NCBI GenBank assembly: GCA_963969285.1
Contig: OZ017740.1
Coordinates: forward strand, 249,844,296-249,908,295
Length of the DNA stretch: 64,000 nucleotides
Source: Odontomyia ornata
Taxonomy: Eukaryota > Arthropoda > Insecta > Diptera > Stratiomyidae
Direction of reading: 5' to 3'
Below, in pieces: positions 22,707 through 34,497 of this stretch. The notes beneath the pieces are model-generated. The model searched no databases, was not told the DNA's origin, and saw only the letters and a program-made list of their open reading frames with translations. The position numbers were made by a program, and so were the translations under genes. Each line of letters opens with the position of its first letter. Within the stretch, counting starts at the first letter, position 1.

Positions 22707-24717
22707 TGTCACCCTTCCGCCTCAAGGGTAGACGCGCGGTCCAGCCTTGCGGGCCCGGTTCGCTCCGTCGGAGACGGCGCAGGCGCCAACTCGCTAACCC
22801 TAGGCTGGATGGATTCAACAATCGAATCGTCAGCGAGTTGACGATCCGTCCGCGCACGCACGAGGGTTTACCCCTAGCACCTAAAGGGAAGGAAAAGAAA
22901 TGTAAACGTTTCACTTACTCTCGTCCCTAGCCTGTCCAAACTACCCCGTTCAACCACACCACGACCTCCTGAAAGAAAAACTGTTGAACCGAAACGAGGA
23001 AAAGAACAACTCCCCGCTTGAGCGCCGCGCACAATCAAAAAAATACCTCTTTCCAATAATAATAACCAGAAGATTTCCGGGTTTATAATTCGTTATATTC
23101 ACACAAAACGATTTCAATGGAATTAGTATATAAACAGAAGTAATCTAGAAGAAGAAACAAAATAAATAGGTACCTTTTCCTAATCTCGCTACACTATCTT
23201 TTCTTGGGGCCCCAGCAAACGATCGCCTGATTATTTCCGCCAATCTTGGGAGCCGGATCCTCGTTTTGTTCAGCTCCTCGCTGAACGAAATGGTTCTTCT
23301 CTAGTTTCGCTAATTGCCGTGGTGACGATGAAGAATTGTTACTGGTTCCAATCACCTTATTTTTTCGCTGCCAATCCTCAATCCTCCGAACTTTCTGCCT
23401 TGAATTCAAATCGAAAAAAGAGACCCTCCGTTAGTCCTCAGTCCTTTAAATTTGTTCGCCTTAACGGGCGTCCGCTACGTTGGAGGTGGTTGGCCTCCCA
23501 TTCATACGACGAACTCTTTCTTTCTTTTTGGCGCGGTTCGTAGCGCGGCCACCAACCATCTTCGACACCTCGGCTCCGCACCCATGGTTGCTGCACGCGA
23601 GTTGGACTGTATTACCCCTTATTTTGGGATCAGCTGAGCAGTCCCAATATGTGGGTCACTGGATCATCCTAAAATGACATCGCCGAATGACATTTTGTAG
23701 TTGTCAGCATAAAGTGTAAATAAACGCGATTTCGGTCAATTAGTTTTCGCCATTAAATCTAAAAACGTGTGTTTGTCGGTAGAATCGCACGCCCTGCATT
23801 CGATCGCTTGTTAGTTCATCAGTGTACGTGGTTGGCCCGCAAGTCAGTGTTCCGGTTGTTAAATGAATGACGGAATGGCGTTCCCGAACGAAATGTTTGT
23901 CCGCTTCATTACTTATGTGTTGTAGGTGATTGGTTGCGATAAAGCTGAATGTCGGGAATTAGTGAGAAGAAGATTAAAAGATTTCCGAAAGTCGACTTGG
24001 CGTGGTACAGGTGATATGTGAACCTGGTCGTGATGCCTGCATTACATCGCGAGTGTTGTTCAATTTGGGATTCGCCTCGTCTTGACGTCGCACCAGAGAC
24101 GCCGTCAGGAAGATGTAAATTGGCGACGGCAAGTTCCCCGAGGTAAGTCTTTGCATTCGTAACGACACTCCATATATTTTACAGTAGCCTCGCCGGTGTA
24201 TGTTTCCGTTTGGCGCGCTGCATCCCTTCTCGGTTTTGCTGTTGCCATTACCATTGATTACGGTGGATCCATCTAGTGCAGTGACCAGGAGTGGGCCCCC
24301 TTATCGCCTTCCGAGTAGGTGCTAGCCTTTGTGGAGCGCTTGCGTCAGATGCGTTGCCATAGGTTATCCTTGTTGGGAAGAGTGTTGGTCGACCGGCCCC
24401 CTTCTGATGTCGTTCGTCGTCCGTTGCTGCCGTTTGCTCCCTACCTAAATTAACGCCCTACTCTAGCTCGACGGATAAATAATATTGTTTATCATACAAA
24501 AATAACATTTTTCTTCTGAATTATATAACAATTTGAATTATATAACAATAACATTTCCTTCTTTTGTATGAGAGTAGTATTAGTGTCGAAAGAAAAATAC
24601 AATGGGTCAACTGCTACCTCGATGCTCAAGCGGGTTTGGGGTGTGTAAATGACATGCATCCCGATCTCCTTAGTGGTCGTGGTGTGGTCCCCGGATGAAA
24701 GCTAGTCACCCGTAACA
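22707..24717 (-). repeat. 3' LTR of the complete gypsy element
   Basis: 2011 bp, TGTCACCC...CCCGTAACA on the plus strand. Nearly identical to 30728-32696; it has about 42 bp (around 22973-23015) absent from the other copy. No protein is encoded; short frames inside are not genes. Confidence 0.95.
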
Positions 24718-24732
24718 TTCCCCCCCTACTTC
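24718..24732 (-). other. Polypurine tract
   Basis: The minus strand reads AAGTAGGGGGGGAA immediately before the 3' LTR. Confidence 0.85.
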
Positions 24733-24969
24733 AAGTGAATTTCCCTGGAAATTCACTCCTTAGCTATGCCCTACTGCTACCGGCTGTACTTCTAAAGTAA
24801 CAAGTTACTTGCAACTTCCTTCCATTTCCAAACCTATTCCCATATACTCCAATATCTTAATAAAATTCCAAAACTGTGGCCAATTCCCTACTCCCTACTT
24901 CTTATCGAGCTTTATCCCTAACTCTATTTATGCCTCCTCTCTACCTGTGCGTCTAAGTAAAACGGTATG

Positions 24970-25027
<58 letters not shown>
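24970..25027. repeat. (AT)n microsatellite inside the gypsy 3' untranslated region
   Basis: About 55 bp of AT dinucleotides between the end of pol and the PPT. Confidence 0.95.
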
Positions 25028-25033
<6 letters not shown>

Positions 25034-25583
25034 GTTTTAATGTGATAATCCTTTTATGGTAATTACCCTCCATCAATCATCCCTAGTCCCCTATCTTATA
25101 ACTGCCTGCCTAAATAACTATCCCTCCACCAATCATCCCTATTATCGTTGCTTGTCCCAGCGTATTCCTGGAGGAAAAGTGGGTTAAACTACCTTCCCAT
25201 TACTAACGTTCCTAATCAAAGGAAAATCCTTATCTAATTCAAGCTAAACTATTTTAGGTGGGCCGGAGTTAAACAGACAAATGCGGAAGAATAAAGTAAA
25301 CAAGGAAAGTAAACTCAAACGAAGTGCGAAGGGAAAAAAAAACACAAAAAAAAAACGTCTAACAACGCAGGAAGGAGGAAAAAAAAACAACGACGCCCCG
25401 CCAAGCTACAACCGTCACCTGGACCGGCTTATGGTAACATTTTCTTTTACTTTTCAAAAATTTTTAATGTTGTGCCGTCCATTTAGCTTTCTTCATTTTA
25501 TTACTCACGTCTTTGTTTCCCTCGGTTTGTTATTTGTTTTACTTTTTTTTTTTTTTTGTTGGAACCTCCCTACGATGGTATCG

Positions 25584-28500
25584 CTACTCAACGTAGCGTT
25601 TTAAATCCTTCGCGTGCCAGACGCCTGCGTTTCGGCCGCCTATATCTGTCAAGGTGAAAGAAGATGCGGACTCGCGGTTTGCGATTCGATATGGCCCCAG
25701 ATATTCGGGTGCCAGCTTTGCCGAATAGAATTGAGCCGCATCTGACAGGGCATAGTTCCGCCTCCATACCAAGTCACCGATTTCAAATGGTGGAGGTCTA
25801 TTCCTTAAATTGTATCGCTGCGTACTCTTGCCTGCAGCTTCCTTGAGGTGTTTCAGTACCTCATCCCGGACCATCCTTAGCTTCTCGGCCCTTTTCAAGG
25901 GATCCCTCAAAGTATTCTCTTCCGTTGGCTGAACTGGCCTCTTCCGGGAGACTACCATCTCTCGACCGAAGTTGACGAAATAAGGCGTGCTCCCCATAAC
26001 TTCATGTGTGTATGTACGTAACGCGCATCCGATTCGCCCTAAGTCTCGGTCCCACTTTCGATGGTTTTCTCCCACATAGGCCCGCAGCATCCGTTTAATG
26101 TTTTGATTGATCCTTTCCGCTGGATTAGCCTGAGGGTGATAGAACGCGGTATATTGCACATCCGTACCATAGGCTGACAGCAGCGCTTGCAGCTCCTTTG
26201 ACTTGAACTGCACGCCGTTGTCACATACCACTGTTGCAGGCACTCCGAACAGCAAAAATACTCTATCTTCTAGAATCTTCGACACTTGTGCCGCCGTGGC
26301 CTGCCGTAATGGAAAAATCAAAGAGAATTTGGAAAAATAATCCACTACGGTCAGGATATGAGTATGCCCCTGCGTTGACCGAGGCAAAGGTCCCACCAGA
26401 TCGATGCAAATAGTTTCCCAGGGCTCCCTTGCTTGACCAGCTCGCGTGGCCATTGTTCCAAAGGGTCGCTGTCGCTCCACCTTAGTAGACTGACACACCT
26501 TACATCTTGAGACATACCGTTGAACATCAGAACGCATCTTGGGCCAAAAGAATCTCTGAGCGATTCGGTCGTAGGTACGACTTACGCCCATGTGGCCGGC
26601 AGTGGGATCGTCGTGGCACTCTTGGAGGACTTTACTTCTATCTGACTTTGGCACTACCTGCTTCCAGAAATTCCCACTGAGTTCCGCATGTCGGTTTGGG
26701 ATTCTTTTCCATAGGACATCTCTCTCCACCCGCCAGTCTGCAAATTGGTCTGGATTGCCTCGTACTTTGTCCATCATCCCCTGTATCCATTTGTCGTTTG
26801 GTGGACTGTCGCTTTCAATGGTCCCTACCTCCGGGACTGATCTTGAGAGCGCGTCCGGCACCAAATGCTCTTTCCCTTTTCGATGTATCACATCAAAATC
26901 GAACTGCTGGAGCCGCACGGCCCACCGGGTCAGCCGACCCGTGGGGTCCTTTAGATTGTGCAGCCAGACCAGGGAATGGTGATGCGTGATCACGTTGAAT
27001 TTCGTTCCTTCAATATAGCGCCGAAGCTTTTCTACTGCCCAAAGGACGGCTAGGCACTCTTTTTCCGTCGTGGAATATTTCCTTTCGGCCCTACTCAGCG
27101 ACCGGCTTAAATAGCAGATTACCCGCTCTCCCTCTGGGAAGGCCTGGCTCAATACCGCCCCCAGTCCGACATCTGATGCGTCGGTCTGTACGTTAAAAGG
27201 CAAACTGAAGTCGGGACAAGACAATATTGGGGCTGACGCTAATTTCAACTTACACCTGTTGAACGCTAATTCGCACTCCGGAGACCATTGCATTTTTTTA
27301 TCCTTGCGCAGGAGCCCTGTTAAAGGCGCTACCAGAGAGGCATGGTCTGGGATAAACCGACGGTACCACGATACCATACCCAGGAACTGCCGAATCTGCT
27401 TCACGCTTTGTGACCTGGGGATATTCATAACACTTTCAACCTTTTCAGGGTCTGCGCTCAATCCGTTCCCATCGACTACATACCCTAGGTAGCGCAATTG
27501 CGACCGACAGAAATAGCACTTGTCCCGCGAGAGTTTCAGCCCGGCGTCCCTCAGACGCCTAAACACTTCCTTCAAAATCTCCAAGTGTTTCTCGAAGGTC
27601 TGCGTCACGATGATTATGTCGTCGAGGTATGTGAAGACATAGGGCTCTAACTCCGGGCCTAAAACACGGACGATCAAGCGCTGCCAAGTAGCCGGTGCAT
27701 TTGACAGTCCAAAAGGCATTCTACAGAACTGGAATAATCCCCTCCCGGGTATGGTGAAAGCGGTGAACTGTCGAGACTCCTTCTGCACTGGCACCTGCCA
27801 ATACGCTGATTTAATGTCTAGCGTAGACAAGTACCTGGCATCCCGCAGTTTTTCCAGGGTGGCTGATATATAGGGAAGGGGGTAGGCGTCTTTTTCGGTC
27901 ACTTTATTAACTTTTCGGAAATCCACACAGAATCGGTAACTTCCATCCTTCTTCTTTACCATTAGGATAGGCGAGGACCACGCGCTGGAAGAAGGCTCGA
28001 CCACCCCCAGACTCAACATTTCCTCCAATTCCGCGTTGATGTGCTTTTGGAGGGCTGGTGAGACCGGATAATATCTCTGCTTGATGGGCATCGTATCCGT
28101 CTTAATGACGTGCTCCACCAAGGAGGTACACCCCAGCCCTTCTCCCATACGCGAGAACTCGCCATTCACCATCTCCTCCAAACGCAATTCGTCTGGGTGA
28201 GGGAGGATGGACCTGCTATGCAAGTGGCCCACTGTTGGGGTGACTTCGCTAACGAAATCCCATCGCTCATGTCGGAGATTAAGGGTAATTCCGAATTCCC
28301 TCAAAAAGTCTACCCCCAAAATCAGACCATGGGGTAGCGAAGGGACCACCAACATTTCTAGCCACCTTGTCCTCCTCTGCAATTTGATCGGGACTAAAAC
28401 TTTTCCCAACACCTTACACTGCCCCTCATCTGCTAAGCGAACTGCCTCTTGTGCCGTTGACCCCAGCTCTACCCCTATCTCTTGTAAACGGAGCCATCCT

Positions 28501-28769
28501 TCCTTACCTGCAATAGTAGTGGAGGCACCTGAGTCCACCAAGCCGGTAAACTTATTCCCCATAATATCCACGGAGAGATGGGGGCGCACATCTCCTGACT
28601 CCTGAGTGAATACATAGGATATCCTTCCGCTTGCAGCCTTTCTTTTATTGGTAGAGGTGGTACCCAGTACGCCGCCTACTGGGCACCGCGACCGTTTCCC
28701 GATGACGTGGCAAGAGGTTGGCTTACTGGCTGCCGAGTAGTCGCCGCACTTGGTGAACAGTTCGGACAC
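25584..28769 (-). CDS. pol: gypsy Pol polyprotein (protease, RT, RNase H, integrase)
   Basis: 1061 codons without a break. The protease has GLVDSGASTTIAG (active-site DSG) and LILGVDFLREFG, within about residues 65-165. RT: RFCVDFRKVNKVTEKDAYPL, FRMPFGLSNAPATWQR (as CRMPFGLSNAPATWQR) and FTYLDDIIIVT with the YLDD active site (about 260-420). RNase H: QTDASDVGLGAVLSQ and VPDALSR. Integrase: HDDPTAGHMGVSRTYDRIAQ, CKVCQSTK, ICIDLVGPLPRS, VVCDNGVQFKS, YHPQANPAERIN. The C-terminus has a GPY/F-like LGPYRI module. It lies -1 relative to gag with a ~94-nt overlap, so it was probably made by -1 frameshifting. The first ATG is probably not the true start. Confidence 0.95.
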   Translation of the reverse strand: MSELFTKCGDYSAASKPTSCHVIGKRSRCPVGGVLGTTSTNKRKAASGRISYVFTQESGDVRPHLSVDIMGNKFTGLVDSGASTTIAGKEGWLRLQEIGVELGSTAQEAVRLADEGQCKVLGKVLVPIKLQRRTRWLEMLVVPSLPHGLILGVDFLREFGITLNLRHERWDFVSEVTPTVGHLHSRSILPHPDELRLEEMVNGEFSRMGEGLGCTSLVEHVIKTDTMPIKQRYYPVSPALQKHINAELEEMLSLGVVEPSSSAWSSPILMVKKKDGSYRFCVDFRKVNKVTEKDAYPLPYISATLEKLRDARYLSTLDIKSAYWQVPVQKESRQFTAFTIPGRGLFQFCRMPFGLSNAPATWQRLIVRVLGPELEPYVFTYLDDIIIVTQTFEKHLEILKEVFRRLRDAGLKLSRDKCYFCRSQLRYLGYVVDGNGLSADPEKVESVMNIPRSQSVKQIRQFLGMVSWYRRFIPDHASLVAPLTGLLRKDKKMQWSPECELAFNRCKLKLASAPILSCPDFSLPFNVQTDASDVGLGAVLSQAFPEGERVICYLSRSLSRAERKYSTTEKECLAVLWAVEKLRRYIEGTKFNVITHHHSLVWLHNLKDPTGRLTRWAVRLQQFDFDVIHRKGKEHLVPDALSRSVPEVGTIESDSPPNDKWIQGMMDKVRGNPDQFADWRVERDVLWKRIPNRHAELSGNFWKQVVPKSDRSKVLQECHDDPTAGHMGVSRTYDRIAQRFFWPKMRSDVQRYVSRCKVCQSTKVERQRPFGTMATRAGQAREPWETICIDLVGPLPRSTQGHTHILTVVDYFSKFSLIFPLRQATAAQVSKILEDRVFLLFGVPATVVCDNGVQFKSKELQALLSAYGTDVQYTAFYHPQANPAERINQNIKRMLRAYVGENHRKWDRDLGRIGCALRTYTHEVMGSTPYFVNFGREMVVSRKRPVQPTEENTLRDPLKRAEKLRMVRDEVLKHLKEAAGKSTQRYNLRNRPPPFEIGDLVWRRNYALSDAAQFYSAKLAPEYLGPYRIANRESASSFTLTDIGGRNAGVWHAKDLKRYVE

Positions 28770-30136
28770 CTTGTCTTAACTACCCCCCTTCTTCCGCAGC
28801 CAAAACATCTTCGAGGCTCTTGGCACTCTCGCGCAAAATGGCCTGTCCCACCACATGTCCAACAAACGCCACGCTGTATATTGCTGGCAGGAGCCACCGC
28901 ATCCAGAGGGTAAGCCTCCACGTAGGCCAAGTCTGGTTCTAGCAGTCTAGTCGTCCGTCCATCCGGAGGAGGCACGAAGGCTTCTACCGTCGCCCGAGTT
29001 TCCTCCAGCTCTCGTCCCAGGGTAATCAACTCGGAGACCGTGGCAACTTTCCTCAGGGATAATCGTGTCTGGTAAAAGGGGCTTATGTTTTTACGTAAAA
29101 TCTTCATTTTCTCTACCTCCGTTTATGGCTCGTTCAACCGTCTAAACAACCCATCCATGACAGCCACGTACACACCGATTGATTCGTCTCTACCTTGGGT
29201 GCGATGACGAATTTCCTCCAACAACTGGTCTTCATAGTTTGGTGGTAGAAACTCCTCCTTGAGTTCTCGACATAGCTCCTCCCAGTTTGCAACCCGATCC
29301 TTGGCTGACCTAAACCACACCAAGGCTTTGCCCTCGAAGAGTTCCGCTGCCATTCGGAAAAGTTGGTCCTGAGATACTCCTTTGGCCACTCGGATCTCCT
29401 CTACCCTCTCCAAAAAGGCGTTTACTGACCCTGGAGAGTCACTGGAGAACCGAATACCCCATTTGGCTATGTCTGGTGGCTTCCTCAGATCCTGTTCCAC
29501 CCGCGGGGTAGAATATACGGGTCCATGCCGCAGTTCCGGGGTTCGAGGTTCCAGTTCCTCAGTGATAGCCGACAAATTCCTCCTTTCGGGTTCCTCCTGC
29601 TCCATCCTCCTGGACGGTCCGGCCACGCTGGTTAGTGGTGGTTGCTTGCGCTCCCTTTCCACTGGTTCTGCTGACCCCTGAGCTAGTGTTGTACACTCTT
29701 TTCCTTCGCCGCCCTCACCTTCAGCCTTGTCTATCAGGTCCCCTAACGCCATCAATAACCCCCTCTTTAATTTCTTTGCCTGTCCTACAAGGTCAGGATC
29801 CGTAGTGGGTACGTACTCCCAACGGCGCAACGCATACCCGATTTTGTTCCTAATTTTTAGGAAATCGGAGCATTCCTTGTTCCCTTTGAAATTCCTAGTC
29901 AGAGTCAGGATTTCCTCTAATTTATTCGAAACCGCTTCAATATCCTCTGCTGGAGTGAATGGGTAGGCCTGTAAATCCACGAAGCTCTCATCGGCATCTT
30001 GTTCTGACTTCAAAGCCTTCCTTAGACGGCGCCTCATATCGTCGACCGTTCCTTCTGGCTCCTCCCGGATTGCCAGCTCATACACCAGCTCATCCTTTGC
30101 GAGCCTATCCACCAGGATTCTTATCGTTTTCGCCAT
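28676..30136 (-). pseudogene. gag: gypsy Gag, one in-frame stop
   Basis: The likely start is the ATG at 30136 (MAKTIRILVDRLAKDEL); the 44 codons upstream are leader read in frame. The capsid-like region includes FLERVEEIRVAKGVSQDQLF and ALVWFRS (about residues 235-275 from this start). A TAA at 29125-29123 interrupts the frame, which continues in phase with KMKILRKNISPFYQTRLSL and two CCHC-like knuckles: CWTCGGTGHFAREC and CFGCGRRGVVKTRC, the latter with Arg-Cys in place of the usual His spacing. Comparable gags have a sense codon at the stop, so this is most simply a nonsense mutation that also cuts off pol. Programmed readthrough is a less likely alternative. Confidence 0.85.
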
Positions 30137-30149
30137 CCTTCTGGTGTGT

Positions 30150-30708
30150 GCTGGAAAAATAAATCTAACTCTAGCACTTATTCTAATATTCCAAACAATT
30201 ATCTGCTTCAAAAGTTTTGTTTTATTTATAGAACTTTGTTTACACAATCTCAAACTAATTGCCTCCACTCACACAATTTTCCACACAAAACAAACAATCA
30301 ATCTACTCACATAACCTTAAGCAAGCACTCTAAGTCATCCACACAACCCCCAAACAGAATCACTTAATTCAGTCTCCAACTCACGCAATTTCACTCACTA
30401 CCTTACCCACCACTCAACATACGACTCACTATCCACAGTCACCCTCTATCGCACCATCTCCTCAAACACTCTAAATCCAGACTCGGTCGCACTTCTATTC
30501 CAAAAATATCGCACTTTTCACTTAAAATTGAAACCACAAACACCCGCAAATTCACACTTAGCACGCACAATCACCCTTTCCACCCTTTACTTCACACTCC
30601 CGCAAATTAACACTTCACTTGCACTCGCACTACACCACTGACCCACTATTTCTCACTCCTTCACTTTACAATTTGCACACTATCACTTTCACCACTTGAC
30701 TTACGATT
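30150..30708 (-). other. 5' untranslated leader of the gypsy element
   Basis: About 560 bp between PBS and gag with strong strand asymmetry. The plus strand is A/C/T-rich and very poor in G, so the element RNA is G/U/A-rich and almost free of C. No ORF. Confidence 0.7.
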
Positions 30709-30725
30709 CAACACGTTGGGCGCCA
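30709..30725 (-). other. Primer-binding site
   Basis: The minus strand reads TGGCGCCCAACGTGTTG two to three bases inside the 5' LTR. It starts with the required TGG; the tRNA was not determined. Confidence 0.75.
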
Positions 30726-30727
30726 AT

Positions 30728-32696
30728 TGTCACCCTTCCGCCTCAAGGGTAGACGCGCGGTCCAGCCTTGCGGGCCCGGTTCGCTCCATCGGAGACGGCG
30801 CAGGCGCCAACTCGCTAACCCTAGGCTGGATGGATTCAACAATCGGATCGTCAGCAAGTTGACGATCCGTCCGCGCACGCACGAGGGTTTACCCCTAGCA
30901 CCTAAAGGGAAGGAAAAGAAATGTAAACGTTTCACTTACTCTCGTCCCTAGCCTGTCCAAACTACCCCGTTCAACCACACCACGACCTCCTCCCGCTTGA
31001 GCGCCGCGCACAATCAAAAAAATACCTCTTTCCAATAATAATAACCAGAAGATTTCCGGGTTTATAATTCGTTATATTCACACAAAACGATTTCAATGGA
31101 ATTAGTATATAAACAGATGTAATCTAGAAGAAGAAACAAAATAAATAGGTACCTTTTCCTAATCTCGCTACACTATCTTTTCTTGGGGCCTCAGCAAACG
31201 ATCGCCTGATTATTTCCGCCAATCTTGGGAGCCAGATCCTCGTTTTGTTCAGCTCCTCGCTGAACGAAATGGTTCTTCTCTAGTTTCGCTAATTGCCGTG
31301 GTGACGATGAAGAATTGTTACTGGTTCCAATCACCTTATTTTTTCGCTGCCAATCCTCAATCCTCCGAACTTTCTGCCTTGAATTCAAATCGAAAAAAGA
31401 GACCCTCCGTTAGTCCTCAGTCCTTTAAATTTGTTCGCCTTTACGTTCGTCCGCTACGTTGGAGGTGGTTGGCCTCCCATTCATACGACGAACTCTTTCC
31501 TTCTTTTTGGCGCGGTTCGTAGCGCGGCCACCAACCATCTTCGACACCTCGGCTCCGCACCCATGGTTGCTGCACGCGAGTTGGACTGTATTACCCCTTA
31601 TTTTGGGATCAGCTGAGCAGTCCCAATATGTGGGTCACTGGATCATCCTAAAATGACATCGCCGAATGACATTTTGTAGTTGTCAGCATAAAGTGTAAAT
31701 AAACGCGATTTCGGTCAATTAGTTTTCGCCATTAAATCTAAAAACGTGTGTTTGTCGGTAGAATCGCACGCCCTGCATTCGATCGCTTGTTAGTTCATCA
31801 GTGTACGTGGTTGGCCCGCAAGTCAGTGTTCCGGTTGTTAAATGAATGACGGAATGGCGTCCCCGAACGAAATGTTTGTCCGCTTCATTACTTATGTGTT
31901 GTAGGTGATTGGTTGCGATAAAGCTGAATGTCGGGAATTAGTGAGAAGAAGATTAAAAGATTTCCGAAAGTCGACTTGGCGTGGTACAGGTGATATGTGA
32001 ACCTGGTCGTGATGCCTGCATTACATCGCGAGTGTTGTTCAATTTGGGATTCGCCTCGTCTTGGCGTCGTACCAGAGACGCCGTCAGGAAGATGTAAATT
32101 GGCGACGGCAAGTTCCCCGAGGTAAGTCTTTGCATTCGTAACGACACTCCATATATTTTACAGTAGCCTCGCCGGTGTATGTTTCCGTTTGGCGCGCTGC
32201 ATCCCTTCTCGGTTTTGCTGTTGCCATTACCATTGATTACGGTGGATCCATCTAGTGCAGTGACCAGGAGTGGGCCCCCTTATCGCCTTCCGAGTAGGTG
32301 CTAGCCTTTGTGGAGCGCTTGCGTTAGATGCGTTGCCATAGGTTATCCTTGTTGGGAAGAGTGTTGGTCGACCGGCCCCCTTCTGATGTCGTTCGTCGTC
32401 CGTTGCTGCCGTTTGCTCCCTACCTAAATTAACGCCCTACTCTAGCTCGACGGATAAATAATATTGTTTATCATACAAAAATAACATTTTTCTTCTGAAT
32501 TATATAACAATTTGAATTATATAACAATAACATTTCCTTCTTTTGTATGAGAGTAGTATTAGTGTCGAAAGAAAAATACAATGGGTCAACTGCTACCTCG
32601 ATGCTCAAGCGGGTTTGGGGTGTGTAAATGACATGCATCCCGATCTCCTTAGTGGTCGTGGTGTGGTCCCCGGATGAAAGCTAGTCACCCGTAACA
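30728..32696 (-). repeat. 5' LTR of the complete gypsy element
   Basis: 1969 bp, nearly identical to 22707-24717; TG...CA ends. It should hold the promoter and polyadenylation signals, but I could not place a TATA box or start site with confidence. Confidence 0.95.
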
Positions 32697-32700
32697 ATCT
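32697..32700. other. Target-site duplication ATCT (right)
   Basis: Matches 22703-22706. Confidence 0.8.
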
Positions 32701-33104
32701 TTAAAGTTATGATCAGTTATAGAAGGAAAAGTACCGTCATTTTAAATTGTGCTTCTTGTCGTTCTTTAGTATGGAAATCAGTAATTTTGGATTTCTGGGC
32801 ATATAATGTACGAGTATAACATTAACTGGAAAAAACGAATAAACTCTGTAATTTGCAATCACTCAATCCTTATGCTTTCTCCGGGGAATTTTATAAATCC
32901 TATGTGTAATGTTTACGTCTAAGGATGTAAGAAGGATCCCTTACTAAGTTCATCAGTAAGCAAAGAATGAATGCGGAAGAGAAAAGCATCCTGAAAATTT
33001 CCCTCTAAATATTCCTGAATTGTATTTATGCTGCCTGTAGAATTAATTTATTGGTTATTTCCGGTAGAAATTATTGGCTGAAATATACCGTTTATGCAAA
33101 AAAT
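32701..33104. other. Unassigned AT-rich DNA
   Basis: Nothing recognised. Confidence 0.4.
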
Positions 33105-33547
33105 CAAGGACACTGATCATTTTTATCATCCGTCACCAAAAGATTCGGTATCGCCATCAAATCCGTGAAGGGTGCCAAATAATTGGCTCTTTTCGCACGA
33201 AAAATTATTTAAAGTCAATGTCTCGACATCAATGCATCATATTGAACTGTTAATATCTAAAGAGCCCTTGAAAGGATTATAATTTTGTACCGAGGCATTT
33301 TAGATCAATATGTTTGCCTTCATTTGAAACCTCTACAATCAAAATCCTGACCCGCATCGGTCAGTTATGCTGAAAAATCGGGGTGAAAGTCGGATTTTTT
33401 TTAGTTTTAACGGTAAAAGTCCTTTACCGTTACTTGAATTTCTTATCCTTCAAATGGGACTTAACAGGAAGAAAGACGTATCATTTGCCGAAAACAAGAT
33501 TCTTCTTGCTATCCCTGTGCAAAAGTTATGCGTGAACATACATTAAA
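33105..33547 (+). repeat. Dispersed non-coding repeat N, opposite copy at 62.76-63.22 kb
   Basis: Blocks ATCAATGCATCATATTGAAC, TTTGAAACCTCTACAATCAA, CAGCATAACTGA-type sequence, GGGGTGAAAGTCGG, AAATGGGACTTAACAGGAAG and TTATGCGTGAACATAC occur here. Their reverse complements occur in reverse order at 62760-63215. The copy runs directly into a family H start. Confidence 0.7.
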
Positions 33548-34497
33548 ACAAGTTGGGCAAACAGACCTACGCTCATGTACTCCACTTCTCAGAAATGCAG
33601 TCATCAGCAATGAATAACGTCAAAAAATATGTCAAAGAGATGTGCACGTTCAAAAGAAAATCTATTGTTTTTCTACTTTCAACGGTCGCCATTATGTTGC
33701 AAATCGACAAAAATCACTCAAATCATGAATCCTCAAAATATTAATATTATTGACCTTATTGGAAAATTTCAAGAAGGTCAAGTCAAAACTGCAGTGACTG
33801 ATTCCATAGAAAGTCCATAAAATACCAAAATCATGTGTTAATGTTGTTGTAATTGGAGAAATTTCAAACAGCTATACCTTTCGTGTATATGATGCGATTT
33901 TCATTAAATTTATAAGGTTTAAGAACCCTTAGTGGGACTACGTATGTATTGAATTTCGTTCAGTTCAAGGGTACCGATGCGATTTTATTAGGGAAAATGT
34001 GAAATTCGAATACCATACTATTATCCACAAAGTTGAGCGAATTTTGAATTTTAAGGCATTTTTTATTGTTGTACTCATAAACACCTACCATCATATTTTT
34101 TTCAGATTTTTCGGATCACAGGTGTCCAATCGCAAGGCAGGGACACAAATTTTTCATGTATTTCCCCTCCCTGCGCGTCCCTTGAGGCAAAATGTATCAA
34201 ATTAACACCTGTTTTGAAAAGTTCTCATCATGACCTTTCATTTGATACCCATATCGACTGCCTTTGATGAAATTTTTTTTCGGGGGCCACTCCCCTACAT
34301 GGGGAGACCCCCCTCAAATACCTTATAAATTTTTTTATAGTTGAACTTTGAAGAGAGCACCACTTTACACCTGCATACAAAATTTGATGTTTCTAGCTTA
34401 TGTAGTTTGCGAGAAAAAGTGCTGTGGCACACGGACGCACGGACGGACGGACATACAGGTCGCAATTTTAGTAGGGTTTTGTAAAATTATTTTACAA
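33548..34497 (+). repeat. Family H copy, internally shortened
   Basis: Starts ACAAGTTGGGCAAACAGACC and ends TAGGGTTTTGTAAAATTATT after a (ACGG)n tract (34434-34455). It lacks the middle third present at 39128-40640. No ORF. It is followed by a 28-bp tandem duplication (AATATACGTGATGAACTGAT) and CTTTGGAAGTCGGTTAA (34498-34576), the motif that also brackets repeat N at 62.7-63.2 kb. Confidence 0.75.

Larger units (their letters stand above)
22707..32696 (-). mobile_element. Complete Ty3/gypsy retrotransposon with 2-kb LTRs
   Basis: 9990 bp, minus strand, bracketed by ATCT duplications. 5' LTR 32696-30728, PBS 30725, gag 30136-28676, pol 28769-25584 in the -1 frame, PPT at 24731-24718, 3' LTR 24717-22707. 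The LTRs differ by only about a dozen substitutions plus one ~42-bp indel over 2 kb (counted by eye), so the insertion is recent. Pol is a single uninterrupted frame; gag carries one in-frame stop. No env frame. Very long LTRs recall Ulysses and Osvaldo of Drosophila, a comparison from memory, not an alignment. Confidence 0.95.

Noticed and set aside
22874..24168. Short ORFs within the 2-kb LTRs, duplicated at 31-32 kb
   Set aside because: Duplicated only because the LTRs are duplicated. No recognised domains, and the frames are not conserved between LTR copies where they differ.
29123..29125. The gag TAA as a programmed readthrough site
   Set aside because: Comparable gypsy gags have sense codons here, and the real gag-pol junction is a -1 overlap 350 nt downstream. 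Nonsense mutation is the simpler reading.
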